From positions 219,606 to 283,605 of the forward strand of contig JADZBE010000039.1 of assembly GCA_020852275.1 (NCBI GenBank): a stretch of 64,000 nucleotides of DNA. The letters run 5' to 3'. The stretch comes from Phycisphaerales bacterium (GTDB lineage: Bacteria > Planctomycetota > Phycisphaerae > UBA1845). This document shows positions 19,173 to 27,990 of the stretch, in pieces (within the stretch, counting starts at the first letter, position 1; each line of letters starts with the position of its first letter). Both the position numbers and the translations under genes were made by a program. The notes beneath the pieces were generated by a model. The model had not been told where the DNA came from. It saw only the letters and a program-made list of their open reading frames with translations, and ran no database searches.

Positions 19173-20431
19173 GGGTGAACGCGAAGGGCGCAGGCGACGG
19201 GACATCGCGTGCCGGCGCGACCGGTGCCAAGGAAGTCGGGCGCGGCTCCACGGAATTCGCGCGCGGCGTCGCGGAAGTCGCGCACCGCGCCGCGTTTCTG
19301 CCCAGGTCCATCGAGTGGGTCGGCGGGCTGGACGGTTTCGTTTCCCTCATCGACCAGACGCTGCTGCCCTCGCGGCTGGAGATTCTCCAGTGCCACGACG
19401 TTGACACCGTGATCGACGCGATCCGCCGGCTGGCGGTGCGCGGCGCTCCTGCCATCGGGATTGCCGCGGCGATGGGGCTGGTGCTGGGTGTGCGCGATTT
19501 CGGCGTCGGCATCGTCGGCGATGCCCGCAACGCGACCGATGCCTTTAGCGCGACCGACGCCCGCAACACGACCGGTGCTCGCAACGTCCCCGATACTCAC
19601 GACGCTCGCGCTCTCCTTCTGGAGTCAAGGCGGATCGCGGATCGCATCGCCGCGGCGCGACCCACGGCCGTGAACCTCTTCTGGGCGCTGCAGCGGATGC
19701 TCACGTTCGCGGAAGCGCAGCAGCACCTGCCCGCGGCGGAGTTGAAGGAGCGGCTGCTTGCCGAAGCGAAGGCCATCCGCGACGAGGACGCGCGCATGTG
19801 CCGCGCGATCGGCGAACGGGGCGCGGACCTCATCGGCGAAGGCTGCGGCGTGCTGACGTACTGCAACGCCGGAGCGCTCGCCACCGCCGAATGGGGGACG
19901 GCGCTGGCGCCGCTGTACGTCGCGCATGAGCGAGGCCGGCGATTCACCGCCTACGCGCCGGAGACGCGGCCTCTGCTGCAGGGGTCGAGGCTGACGGCGT
20001 GGGAGCTGTCGCGCGCGGGGATCGACGTTCGCGTGCTGTGCGACGGGGCGGTGGGGGCGCTGATGCGCAGCGGGCGCGTGCAGCTCGTCATCACCGGGGC
20101 CGACCGCATCGCCGCGAGCGGCGACACCGCCAACAAGATCGGCACGTACTCCGTCGCCTGCCTGGCGGCGGTCCACGGTATCCCGTTCTACGTCGCCGCC
20201 CCCAGCTCGACTTTCGATTTGGCGACGCCGGATGGCGAGCGAATCCCCATCGAGGAAAGGTCGGCGGAGGAAGTCCGCGGCGGGCCAGGTCGCTGGACGG
20301 CCCCGCCGGACGTGGTTTGCCTCAACCCGGCTTTCGACGTGACGCCGGCGCGGCTGATCCGGGGGATCCTGACCGAGCGGGGGCTGATCGAGCCAGTGAA
20401 GGGGGAGAGAATCTTGGCGGCGATGGGTTGA
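19169..20431 (+). CDS. mtnA: S-methyl-5-thioribose-1-phosphate isomerase
   Basis: Isomerises methylthioribose-1-phosphate to methylthioribulose-1-phosphate in the methionine salvage pathway. Family marks: SIEWVGGLDGFVSLIDQTLLP, RRLAVRGAPAIGIAAAMG, LTYCNAGALAT with the catalytic Cys, TGADRIAASGDTANKIGTY with the catalytic Asp, and PFYVAAPSSTFD. At 420 residues it is longer than the usual 340-360, because of a roughly 45-residue low-complexity N-terminal extension and an inserted DARNATDAFSATDARNTTGA stretch (about 113-132) made of a degenerate 18-bp-type repeat. The GTG start overlaps purE by 4 bp. An eIF2B-like sugar isomerase of another specificity is possible but less likely. Confidence 0.93.
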   Translation: MRVNAKGAGDGTSRAGATGAKEVGRGSTEFARGVAEVAHRAAFLPRSIEWVGGLDGFVSLIDQTLLPSRLEILQCHDVDTVIDAIRRLAVRGAPAIGIAAAMGLVLGVRDFGVGIVGDARNATDAFSATDARNTTGARNVPDTHDARALLLESRRIADRIAAARPTAVNLFWALQRMLTFAEAQQHLPAAELKERLLAEAKAIRDEDARMCRAIGERGADLIGEGCGVLTYCNAGALATAEWGTALAPLYVAHERGRRFTAYAPETRPLLQGSRLTAWELSRAGIDVRVLCDGAVGALMRSGRVQLVITGADRIAASGDTANKIGTYSVACLAAVHGIPFYVAAPSSTFDLATPDGERIPIEERSAEEVRGGPGRWTAPPDVVCLNPAFDVTPARLIRGILTERGLIEPVKGERILAAMG

Positions 20432-20681
20432 CGCCCACGTGGCGGGACGGAACAATGCCGGTGCGTTGATAGCGGGGGCGGTACGCGCGGGTGCGGCGCG
20501 GCATCCCGCAAAGGCGATTCGACGAGGTCAAGCGGTCCGGTTCGTTGAGGCAACCTTCAGCGGGATCAGGGCTTGCGGCGTCATCATACTTGATCCAGGC
20601 TCGTCGAACGAGGCAGGCGTTTGTCGCGCAGGCGATCGACACGCGGGTTACAGCCAAACGGGTATTGGGAGGTTCTAGAAC

Positions 20682-20984
20682 ATGCAGCGTAAACTTTCGC
20701 GGGCGAAGGTGCTTTCGGCCATGCTGGCGGTCGGCGGCGTTGCGCTGATCGGCGACGGGTTGGGGGGGTGCGCGTCCATGGGATTCCAGGCCGCGTCCGG
20801 CGCGGTGGACTTCTGCTTCCTCTTCGACTGCACCGACGGTATTTTCGGCGGTCTGATCGACCCGTGCTCGCCGATCTTTGGCCGCCCCAGCAACCTTGGC
20901 TTTACGCCGCAGAATCCGGAGAAGGAACCTGGCGTGTCGAACACGCTGTTCAGCGACTGCCCGGACGATGCGAACAATCCGTAA
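20682..20984 (+). CDS. Small secreted or lipid-anchored protein A
   Basis: 100 residues with a long hydrophobic N-terminus (KVLSAMLAVGGVALIGDGLGGC) ending in a lipobox-like LGGC, followed by a short Cys/Phe-rich body (FCFLFDC, SDCPDDANNP at the end). GGAGG at 20668-20672 sets the ATG at 20682. It resembles protein B just downstream in layout: signal, Cys-x-Phe core, Asn-rich tail. Function unknown. Confidence 0.72.
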   Translation: MQRKLSRAKVLSAMLAVGGVALIGDGLGGCASMGFQAASGAVDFCFLFDCTDGIFGGLIDPCSPIFGRPSNLGFTPQNPEKEPGVSNTLFSDCPDDANNP

Positions 20985-21079
20985 GGACCGCCCTGATCGG
21001 GGATGCGGATGAGCGAGCGATCGCGTGACCGGATCGCAGCGTTGCACACTGACACGACTTTACTCAACCGGAGCTTTCC

Positions 21080-21346
21080 ATGCCTGCTAATCGCCTGTTC
21101 AAGCGGATGCTCACAACCGCCGCGCTGACCGTCAGCGGAGGCGTTTCCCTTCTGTGGATTCCCTCCTGCGAGAGCGTCCTGACGACGTTTAACCCGTGCG
21201 GCAACATCTTCGCCTTCTGCGACGCGAACGACATTCCGCTGGCGTTCACCGACGTGCCGAACTTCGAGCTGGATCCGACGTGCACGATTCCGTATCTCGA
21301 AGGCTGCTCGGCGGGCAACATATTCCCGAACAACAACCGCCCGTAA
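21080..21346 (+). CDS. Small secreted or lipid-anchored protein B
   Basis: 88 residues. The N-terminus FKRMLTTAALTVSGGVSLLWIPSC is a signal sequence, possibly with Cys as lipid site. The body has NPCGNIFAFCDAND and ends FPNNNRP. CGGAG upstream supports the ATG at 21080. It is 95 bp downstream of protein A and similar in size, signal and Cys spacing, so they look like diverged paralogues expressed together. Function unknown. Confidence 0.72.
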   Translation: MPANRLFKRMLTTAALTVSGGVSLLWIPSCESVLTTFNPCGNIFAFCDANDIPLAFTDVPNFELDPTCTIPYLEGCSAGNIFPNNNRP

Positions 21347-21476
21347 GGCATCCGGGCTGCTCGCGCGGCGGCGGGTGCGACCGCGGGCTTCGCGGTTCCG
21401 CGGTCCGGTCGGGCTGCGCGCGTCGTGAAGTCCGCGCGGATCCCGCCGGAGCGACCCTCTCCCTTCGCGACTCGCC

Positions 21477-21926
21477 ATGATTTTCGACGCGGTTGAAAAC
21501 GCCGGCCCATATGCTGCCATTTCCCCTGCGCTGGGGGCGGCGCTCCACTTTCTGGGCGGGGCCGATCTGGGCGCGCTGCCGGAAGGGCGGATCGAGATCG
21601 ACGGCGACCGCGTGTTCGCCACCGTCACCACCTACCGCACGCGCCCTGTTGAGCAGTGCAGATGGGAAGCGCACCGGCGCTACGGCGACGTGCAGGCGAT
21701 GATCGTGGGCAGGGAATGCATGGGGGTCGCGCCGCTGTCAACCATGCGCGAGGCCGTGCCCTACGACGCCAAGAGCGATGTGGCGTTCTTCGAAGGTTCG
21801 GGCGACCTTATCACAGTCGCGCCAGGCGCGTTCGCCGTCTTCTTTCCCCAGGACGCGCACATGCCGCAGATATGCGCCGCCGCCCCGGCGATGGTGCGGA
21901 AGCTCGTAATCAAGTTCGCGGTGTAG
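21477..21926 (+). CDS. YhcH/YjgK/YiaL family protein
   Basis: 149 residues, the normal length for this cupin-like family, whose members occur in sugar-acid and sialic acid operons and are suggested to be sugar anomerases or epimerases. Visible family features: TYRTRPVEQCRWEAHRRYGDVQ, with the EAHR.Y.D.Q pattern, and FFPQDAHMPQ with metal-binding His near the C-terminus. There is no sugar catabolic gene nearby, so its substrate cannot be guessed. Confidence 0.88.
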   Translation: MIFDAVENAGPYAAISPALGAALHFLGGADLGALPEGRIEIDGDRVFATVTTYRTRPVEQCRWEAHRRYGDVQAMIVGRECMGVAPLSTMREAVPYDAKSDVAFFEGSGDLITVAPGAFAVFFPQDAHMPQICAAAPAMVRKLVIKFAV

Positions 21927-22726
21927 CTTGCTCCCGGTCTTCGCGATGCGAGACGAGGATTTCAGTCCGAGGGGACTCTCCGGCATGACGGCGGACCTCG
22001 GTTCACACGGATTCTCCGGCATGACAGCGACCGCGTGGCACGGTCTGGCGTAATCGCCAGGCCGAGGTGATCGAAGGCCGGACCCTCCTGTCGCGCACAA
22101 CCCAGGTCCGCTGCCGCGCACCCGGGCCGCCACGCGTAGATTGGTTCGACTGAACGCGGATCCGCGGGTTTGGCTGGAATTCCGGGCGGGGTGCTCGCCA
22201 AGCCTGTCCTATCGGTGTGTCCGGAAACGCTATCTCGGGTCGGCTTCAGCCGACCGGCTCTGGCCACCAACTTCAGTGGGTGGGGAACGGGCGACCCGTT
22301 CTGTTTCTAGCCGGCTTCAGCCGGGCTTGGTGAGTGTGGATTCACCGCAGGAGCTGCTTCACCCGGCTTGTGCGCCGCGCTCCTGAACTGAAATTGGTAG
22401 AAGCGTCTGCTCTGGATGACGCCCTTTCAAGAAGCCGGCTGAAGCCGGCTCCCTGCCGCGGTTGAGGTTCATCGCACCCACCCACTGAGGTGCGTGGCAG
22501 ACACCGACCGGCTGAAGCCGCTCAGCAGAGAAATCAACGGATGTGCCCGGAAATCCATGTAAGACGTTCGCAACGCCTGCGCCATCGACGCTTCCGGCAG
22601 CGCCCTCACAGGTCGGCGCTTCGGTCTTGACGACTCGCTTGGATGGAGCTGCACGCTTGATCCGCGACACTCGGGCCCGTCCCCCTCGGGAGCGGGTCCG
22701 CGCCATGCAAGTTCGACCGCGTATCT
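21927..22726. other. Gene-free spacer (800 bp), repeat-rich
   Basis: No gene is supported. Contents: two direct copies of TCTCCGGCATGAC(A/G)GCG (about 21977 and 22012); a GTGGCACGGTCTGGCGTAATCG element (22035-22056); and a pair of long inverted repeats at 22241-22284 and 22474-22519 flanking further GCCGGCTTCAGCCGG palindromes. It separates the YhcH gene from the converging 3' end of the tricorn-like protease. Confidence 0.7.
22241..22519. repeat. Large inverted repeat built from GCCGGCTTCAGCCGG units
   Basis: The left arm (22241-22284, CGGCTTCAGCCG...CTTCAGTGGGTGGG) is matched in reverse complement by the right arm (about 22474-22519, CACCCACTGAGG...CGGCTGAAGCCG). Inside, GCCGGCTTCAGCCGGGC (22320) and GAAGCCGGCTGAAGCCGGC (22431) form a second inverted pair. 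A mobile-element-like or bidirectional terminator role is possible; no transposase is present. Confidence 0.65.
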
Positions 22727-25700
22727 CTACTGCTTCGGCTTCGTCTTGATCGGATAGGCCGGTTTCGGCGGAACGGTCTTGGGCGACTTTGCAATCTGGT
22801 TGAGCAGATGCGCCACCGCGCGTTCGAGCTGCGCGTCTTTGCCCGCCAGCACTTCGGCGGGAGCATTGTCCAGAACGATGTCCGGGTCCACGCCGTGGCC
22901 TTCGATGAGCCACTGCCCGTCAAGCCCGTAGGGCGCGAACTGCGGTGGGGTGGTCTGCCCGCCGTCGAGGAAGTCCTGATGCGGCTCGATGCCGATGGAG
23001 CCGCCCCAGGTGCGCATGCCGATCAGCGTTGCCAGTCCCACGCGTTTGATCGCCTCGGCGAAGTACTCGCCGTTGGAGCCGGTGCTGTCGTTGATCAAGA
23101 TGGCGAGATGCCCGTGGAAGCAGCGTTCGGGGTTGCGCGCCACTTTGCCTTCGCGCGGCTGGGTGAGCGCCCAGAGCCTGCGCTCCAGGCGGTCGATGAT
23201 CATGTCGCCGACGAAGCCGCCGCCATTGTAGCGCTCGTCGATGACCAGCGCCTCGCGGTCGTGCTGCGGGTAGAACGCCTTGGCGAACTCGATCAGACCG
23301 CTCTCGCCCATGTCGGGCAGGTGCAGGTAGCCGATGCGCCCGCCGGAAAGCTGCTCAACCTTGCGCGCGTTGACGTTCACCCACTCGCGGTAACGGATCG
23401 CCTGCTCCGAGCCGATGGTTTTTACGAGGTGCTTGCGCGCGCCTTCGGCGGTCGGCCCGTCGTTGAACGTCAGCTCGACCACCGCGCCGGACTTGTTCTC
23501 CAGCAACGCGAAGACGTTGTCCGTGGCCTTCAGCTCGCGGCCATCGATGGCGATGAGGTAATGCCCTTCCTTGAGGGGGCAGCCGGGTTGATCGAGCGGA
23601 GAGGTCTCGGTCGGATCGCCAGGGGTGCTCGGAATGATGTGCGCGATGCGCGGGAACGCCGCGGACGGCGGCGACTCGAAGTCCACGCCGAGCAGTCCCG
23701 TGCCGACGCGAGGTCCGCGGTCGGGCATCTCGCCACCCTGAATGTACGTGTGGCCCGCGTTCAACTCGCCGATCATCTCCCCGATCAGATAGTTGAGGTC
23801 GCTGCGGTCGCCGCAGAACGGCAGGAACTTTGCATAGCGCGCCCCGACGGCTTCCCAGTCCTCGCCGTGCATGTGGGCGTCGTAGAACCAGTCGCGCTGC
23901 ACGCGCCATGCTTCATGGAAGATCTGGTCAAACTCCTCCGCGAGGTCCACCTTGAGCTTCACCGCGCCGAGGTCAAACGCGCCGTCACCGACGTTGGCGG
24001 ACCTGCCTGCGTCCACCGCGCCAAATGTCGTCCCGCTGCGGTACACGAGCTTCTTTCCGTCCGCGGAAAGGTGGAAGTTCTCGACGCCGGAGATGAGCTT
24101 GTTCGCCTTCTTGTCGCCGAGGGAGTAACCGTACAGGTCCATCCGGTCCGACGTCTTGTCGCTTACGTTCTGATACTTCGTGAACGTCAGCTCAGGCCGC
24201 GACAGATAAACGAAGCCGTCCGACGTCGCCTCCAGGCGGAAGTAGTTGCCTGCTTCCACGCCGGGGGCGGCGACGACGCGGCGTTCGATGCCTTCGAGGT
24301 CGATGGCGGACGCGGGAGCGGCGGAGGGTGTTGTCGCGGGGGCGGTCGTCGCGGCAGCGGGCGCGGCTGTCGCGGCCTCCGTGGCCGTCATCGCCGGCGG
24401 TTCCGTGGCCGGGGCGGGCGGAGCGGGTTCACCTGGTTTCACCGGCTCGACCGCGTCCTTCGGTGCAAACGGCGAAGGCTCCCCCGTCTTGAGCACGATC
24501 AGGTAGGGGCGGCACACGTCGAGAAATACATGATTCTGGTCGATGCGGTCCATGATGGGGCTGAACGTGCGGTGCGAAAGGAAGTACAGGTATTTGCCGT
24601 CGGGAGAGAAGGACGGGCTGAAGTCTTCGGTCATGGGCGAGGTCGCGCGCGTCGCCTTCTTCGTGTCCAGCGAATAGAGGAAGATGGACTCGTTGCCGCT
24701 GCCTTCCATCTTCGTGTACGCCAGCCACCGGCTGTCGGGCGACCACGTGTAATCCTGAATGCCCCAGCGCTCCCAGCCGTCGTCATACTCGCCCTGGTCC
24801 ACCGCCGTGGATTCGCCGGTCTCGACGCTCACGATGCTGAGCTTCATGAACTTGTCGGCGTGGGCGAAGTGCTTGCCGTCCGGCGACCAGACGGGCTGCA
24901 TCATGAAGCCCTTGCCGCCCGACGTTACGGGTTTCCACTCGCGCGATGAGCCGTCCGCGGCCGCGAGGTAGAAATTCTCCTCGCCGCCGCGATCGGAGAT
25001 GAACAGCACCCACTTCCCATCCGGCGACCAGGCGCAGTTTTTCTCCCGCGATCCTGAGGTTTGTGTCAGATTGAGCGCGCGCCCGTCCTTGGCGGGCACC
25101 GTGAGAATCTCCCCGCGCGACTCGATCGCCAGGAATTGTCCGCTGGGCGACAGCCCGAACGCCCCGGTGTGATCGGTGGCGCTGACGAACTTCTCGCGCG
25201 TCAGCGTCGCGTCGCTCTTGATGTTTACGGGCACGGTGCGGACCTGCTCCTTGGCGAGATCGAGAAGGTGCAGGCTTTCGCCGTATTGAAAGACGATCTG
25301 GTTACCGCCGATCGACGGGTACTTCACGTCGTAGTCAGTGTAACTCGTCAGCGCTTTCACCTGGCCGGTGGGAACGTCGTAGCGGTAGAGATTCAGCGTG
25401 CCGAACTTGCGGTCCGACAGGAAGTAGATGCCCTCGCCCCACCACATCGGGTAGCTGTCGGTCCCCACCCAGTCGGTGATCTTCTTGTAGTCGCGGTCCG
25501 CGAGGTTCCCCATCCACAAGTCCTGCGCCGTTCCGCCTTGATGCCGCTTCCACGTGGCGAACTCGCGGCTGATGCGGCAATACGCGATGCGCTTCCCGTC
25601 CGGCGAGATGGCGGTCAGACCGGCCTGATCAACCGGCAGCTTCTCCTCCGGGCCGCCCTCGACGGCGACCTTGAAGAGTTTTTCTACGCGGAAGGGGTAT

Positions 25701-26095
25701 TCGCGCCGCGAGCGGAACAGGATGGACTTGCCATCCGGAAACCAGTCGAGCACGTCGTCGGAGGACGGGTGAAACGTCAGGCGCCGCGGCTCGCCGCCGG
25801 TGGTGCTCATCACGTACACGTCCGAGCCGCCGTCATAGTTGGCGGTGAACGCGACGAGGCTTCCGTCGGGCGAGAGCTTGGCGAACCGTTCCTCGCCCGC
25901 GCCGCGCGTCAGGCGGATCGCGTCGCCGCCGGAGGACCAGACCAGCCACAAGTCGCCCTCGTAGGTGAAGACGATCTTGTCCTTGTCCACGTCGGCGAAA
26001 CGCATCAGGTGGCTTTCCGCCCGCGCGGCCGTCGCGAGAATCACGAGAACCAACGCCGCCGATGCCGGGATCTTTGAGAAGTGGGTGGTGTTCAT
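22727..26095 (-). CDS. Tricorn-like S41 family peptidase
   Basis: A 1122-residue exported protease (signal peptide ASAALVLVILATAARA, then ESHLMRF). Domains in order: a six-bladed-like PD40/WD40 propeller and a second propeller, an Ala/Pro/Thr-rich linker (about 550-600), the tricorn core 1 helical region with catalytic-His segment LNAGHTYI (about residue 781), a PDZ domain (GVDFESP onward), then the S41 core with DERYNGGGFVGD and nucleophile segment NDSTGSNGEYF (about residue 1000). In archaeal tricorn these parts trim proteasome peptides; here the signal peptide points to the periplasm or cell exterior. The poly-Ala/Pro/Thr linker is the only unusual part. Confidence 0.93.
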   Translation of the reverse strand: MNTTHFSKIPASAALVLVILATAARAESHLMRFADVDKDKIVFTYEGDLWLVWSSGGDAIRLTRGAGEERFAKLSPDGSLVAFTANYDGGSDVYVMSTTGGEPRRLTFHPSSDDVLDWFPDGKSILFRSRREYPFRVEKLFKVAVEGGPEEKLPVDQAGLTAISPDGKRIAYCRISREFATWKRHQGGTAQDLWMGNLADRDYKKITDWVGTDSYPMWWGEGIYFLSDRKFGTLNLYRYDVPTGQVKALTSYTDYDVKYPSIGGNQIVFQYGESLHLLDLAKEQVRTVPVNIKSDATLTREKFVSATDHTGAFGLSPSGQFLAIESRGEILTVPAKDGRALNLTQTSGSREKNCAWSPDGKWVLFISDRGGEENFYLAAADGSSREWKPVTSGGKGFMMQPVWSPDGKHFAHADKFMKLSIVSVETGESTAVDQGEYDDGWERWGIQDYTWSPDSRWLAYTKMEGSGNESIFLYSLDTKKATRATSPMTEDFSPSFSPDGKYLYFLSHRTFSPIMDRIDQNHVFLDVCRPYLIVLKTGEPSPFAPKDAVEPVKPGEPAPPAPATEPPAMTATEAATAAPAAATTAPATTPSAAPASAIDLEGIERRVVAAPGVEAGNYFRLEATSDGFVYLSRPELTFTKYQNVSDKTSDRMDLYGYSLGDKKANKLISGVENFHLSADGKKLVYRSGTTFGAVDAGRSANVGDGAFDLGAVKLKVDLAEEFDQIFHEAWRVQRDWFYDAHMHGEDWEAVGARYAKFLPFCGDRSDLNYLIGEMIGELNAGHTYIQGGEMPDRGPRVGTGLLGVDFESPPSAAFPRIAHIIPSTPGDPTETSPLDQPGCPLKEGHYLIAIDGRELKATDNVFALLENKSGAVVELTFNDGPTAEGARKHLVKTIGSEQAIRYREWVNVNARKVEQLSGGRIGYLHLPDMGESGLIEFAKAFYPQHDREALVIDERYNGGGFVGDMIIDRLERRLWALTQPREGKVARNPERCFHGHLAILINDSTGSNGEYFAEAIKRVGLATLIGMRTWGGSIGIEPHQDFLDGGQTTPPQFAPYGLDGQWLIEGHGVDPDIVLDNAPAEVLAGKDAQLERAVAHLLNQIAKSPKTVPPKPAYPIKTKPKQ

Positions 26096-26259
26096 GTCAG
26101 AAGTGTCCTTGCAGGAAGCGCGCCGCGACGGGGGTGGCGCAAGAAAAAAGCCGACGAACTGCTCGCCGGCTGGTCAACGGCTCGCCAACGGGTGCTTGGC
26201 TTGCCGACGCGTCGGCCGATCCGCCGCGCAACGGATCGGGCCCTTCCACCGCTGCGGCT

Positions 26260-26499
26260 CTATGCGAGCAGGGCTTTCACGTCGCCTGCCGTGATGTCCG
26301 TGGAGCGTTTTCCCAGCTCCCGGCTCATCCAGGACATGACGTGGGGAGGGTAAGGCAGCGAACCCGCGCGGATCGCCGCCTTCATCCGGGCCGCCCGCGT
26401 CGCGCGCTCCTTGCGCTTCCGCGTGTAGTTGTGCTCCTTGGACCAAGCGGCATCGATCTGATCCAGCCGCCGTCGCCCCGCCCGTGTGATTTTCGCCAT
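26260..26499 (-). CDS. Small basic hypothetical protein
   Basis: 79 residues, MAKITRAGRRRLDQIDAAWSK at the start, strongly basic, predicted helical, no membrane segment. I use ATG 26499, which is preceded by GGAAGG, not the longer frame to 26646. A DNA- or RNA-binding role would suit the charge but nothing specific is recognisable. Confidence 0.55.
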   Translation of the reverse strand: MAKITRAGRRRLDQIDAAWSKEHNYTRKRKERATRAARMKAAIRAGSLPYPPHVMSWMSRELGKRSTDITAGDVKALLA

Positions 26500-26790
26500 G
26501 GCCGATCGCCTTCCAATGTCGTTGTGGAAAAGGGAGATTGTGCCAGTGCGGATGGACACGTCAACCGAAGCGGCTTGGGATAATAGTCCCATAACATGCC
26601 GAATTACATTGACAATCGAAAACGTGCAGCAGTAGGAGATGCTCACTGGCTCGCCTGCGGGCTGTTCGGGGACAGGGCCTCTCGCAATACCGACTGCCCT
26701 CTCGCCAGGACAGGTTCACCGCTGCGAATGGCTGCCATCCAAACGGCCTGCCTCCTCCACTCGGTCGCGGTGGGGGTGGTCGCAAGGGGG

Positions 26791-27618
26791 TCACTTCCCG
26801 GTTGCATCTGCCTTCGCCTTGAAACCCTGCTTGGCAGCGTCGGGAGCGAACCACTTTCGCCACCAGGTACGGAAGTCACCCTCAATGCGGTTCTTCTGTT
26901 CGGCGAAGTTCGGGGCTTCCATAGACCGATAATATTCGCGCGGGCGGGCGCCCAAGGTGACGGGAACCTCGGTAAGGGCGTCCCGACGAATGACCGTGAG
27001 CGTGATGTCCGCGCCGACGCCCTTAAGGCGAAGAACTTCGCTGAAGCTGCCGGGGTCGCCCACTGAGCGGTTCGCGTGCACCGGCTCGCCGTCGAGCATG
27101 ATGATAATGTCCCGCGCGCGGAGGTCGGCCTGCTCCGCGGACGTGCCCGGGACGATGCCGCCGATGACGATGCCCTCCCCTCCCTGCGGGACGCGCGGGT
27201 CCATCGCGTGCGTCACCTGCATGGGCTCCATCGAGATGCCGAGGAAGGCGTTCTTGGAGTACAACCGCTCGTTGAAGAACGCCTCGCGCACGATGGTCTC
27301 TATCCGCAGGCGCACTTCCAAGTCGCGCGAGGCGACGTAGGCCTGCCGCAGTTGCCGCAGCGCATGGGCGCCGTGCTCGGTCAGGGAATCCGAGGCGGCG
27401 TCGCGCACCTGATGCGTGGGGGAGGCTAGTTCGAGGATCCATGCGTCGATCCTGGCGGCCAGTTCGGCGGACGGCTCAGGGGATTCGGTGAGCCGATCTT
27501 CCGAGGGTGCGGCGGGGTCCGGTGAGGACTGGGGCGCGGTTTGCCCGGCCCATGCCGGCGGCAGCGCCATCGCTAGAACCCATGCGATCGGCCATGTCGG
27601 GAACGTCGTGCCCTGCAT
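26791..27618 (-). CDS. Secreted PDZ-domain protein
   Basis: 275 residues. The start at ATG 27618 opens a signal peptide (TFPTWPIAWVLAMALPPAWAG). After a proline-rich stretch comes a helical region resembling HEAT/armadillo repeats (ELASPTHQVRDAASDSLTEHG...), then a PDZ domain (NAFLGISMEP...GIVPGTSAEQADLRARDIIIMLDG...). No protease catalytic residues follow, so it is probably an adaptor or binding protein and not an HtrA protease. A reading frame continuing upstream to 27789 runs only through repeat DNA. Confidence 0.82.
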   Translation of the reverse strand: MQGTTFPTWPIAWVLAMALPPAWAGQTAPQSSPDPAAPSEDRLTESPEPSAELAARIDAWILELASPTHQVRDAASDSLTEHGAHALRQLRQAYVASRDLEVRLRIETIVREAFFNERLYSKNAFLGISMEPMQVTHAMDPRVPQGGEGIVIGGIVPGTSAEQADLRARDIIIMLDGEPVHANRSVGDPGSFSEVLRLKGVGADITLTVIRRDALTEVPVTLGARPREYYRSMEAPNFAEQKNRIEGDFRTWWRKWFAPDAAKQGFKAKADATGK

Positions 27619-27714
27619 GATGGATATGATAACCTTGACGGTTGGTTGGGAACAACCGGGTATTTCAAGGTGGACTGACCCTCCACGGTAGATTGTCAGG
27701 CCGACCGGAAATCT

Positions 27715-27961
27715 GTGCCCGGGCACAGGTTGGGAAACCTGTGCTACAGACACCGGTTGGAAACCGGTGCCACAGTTCACCTGTTCCAAATCGGTGCCCG
27801 GGCACAGGTTGGGAAACCTGTGCTACAGACACCGGTTGCAAACCGGTGCCACAGATCACCTGTTCCAAATCGGTGCCCGGGCACAGGTTGGGAAACCTGT
27901 GCTGCACACACCGGTTGGGAAACCTGTGCTGCACACACCGGTTGGAAACCGGTGCCACATT
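27715..27961. repeat. Tandem array of GGTTGGAAACC palindromes
   Basis: Three copies of a 78-79 bp unit (starting near 27716, 27794 and 27873), the third incomplete. Each unit carries two hairpins, CACAGGTTGGGAAACCTGTG and CACCGGTTGGAAACCGGTG. The intervening sequence is repeated too, which rules out CRISPR. The array lies between the start of the PDZ gene and the 3' end of the next minus-strand gene. Confidence 0.9.
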
Positions 27962-27990
27962 TGGTCTTGCGACAATGGCTTCGTGCCGGA

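Noticed and set aside
22808..24949. 713-codon plus-strand frame opposite the tricorn-like protease
   Set aside because: It is an antisense shadow common in high-GC genes; residue composition is Arg/Val/Ala-rich without motifs, whereas the minus strand encodes clear protease domains.
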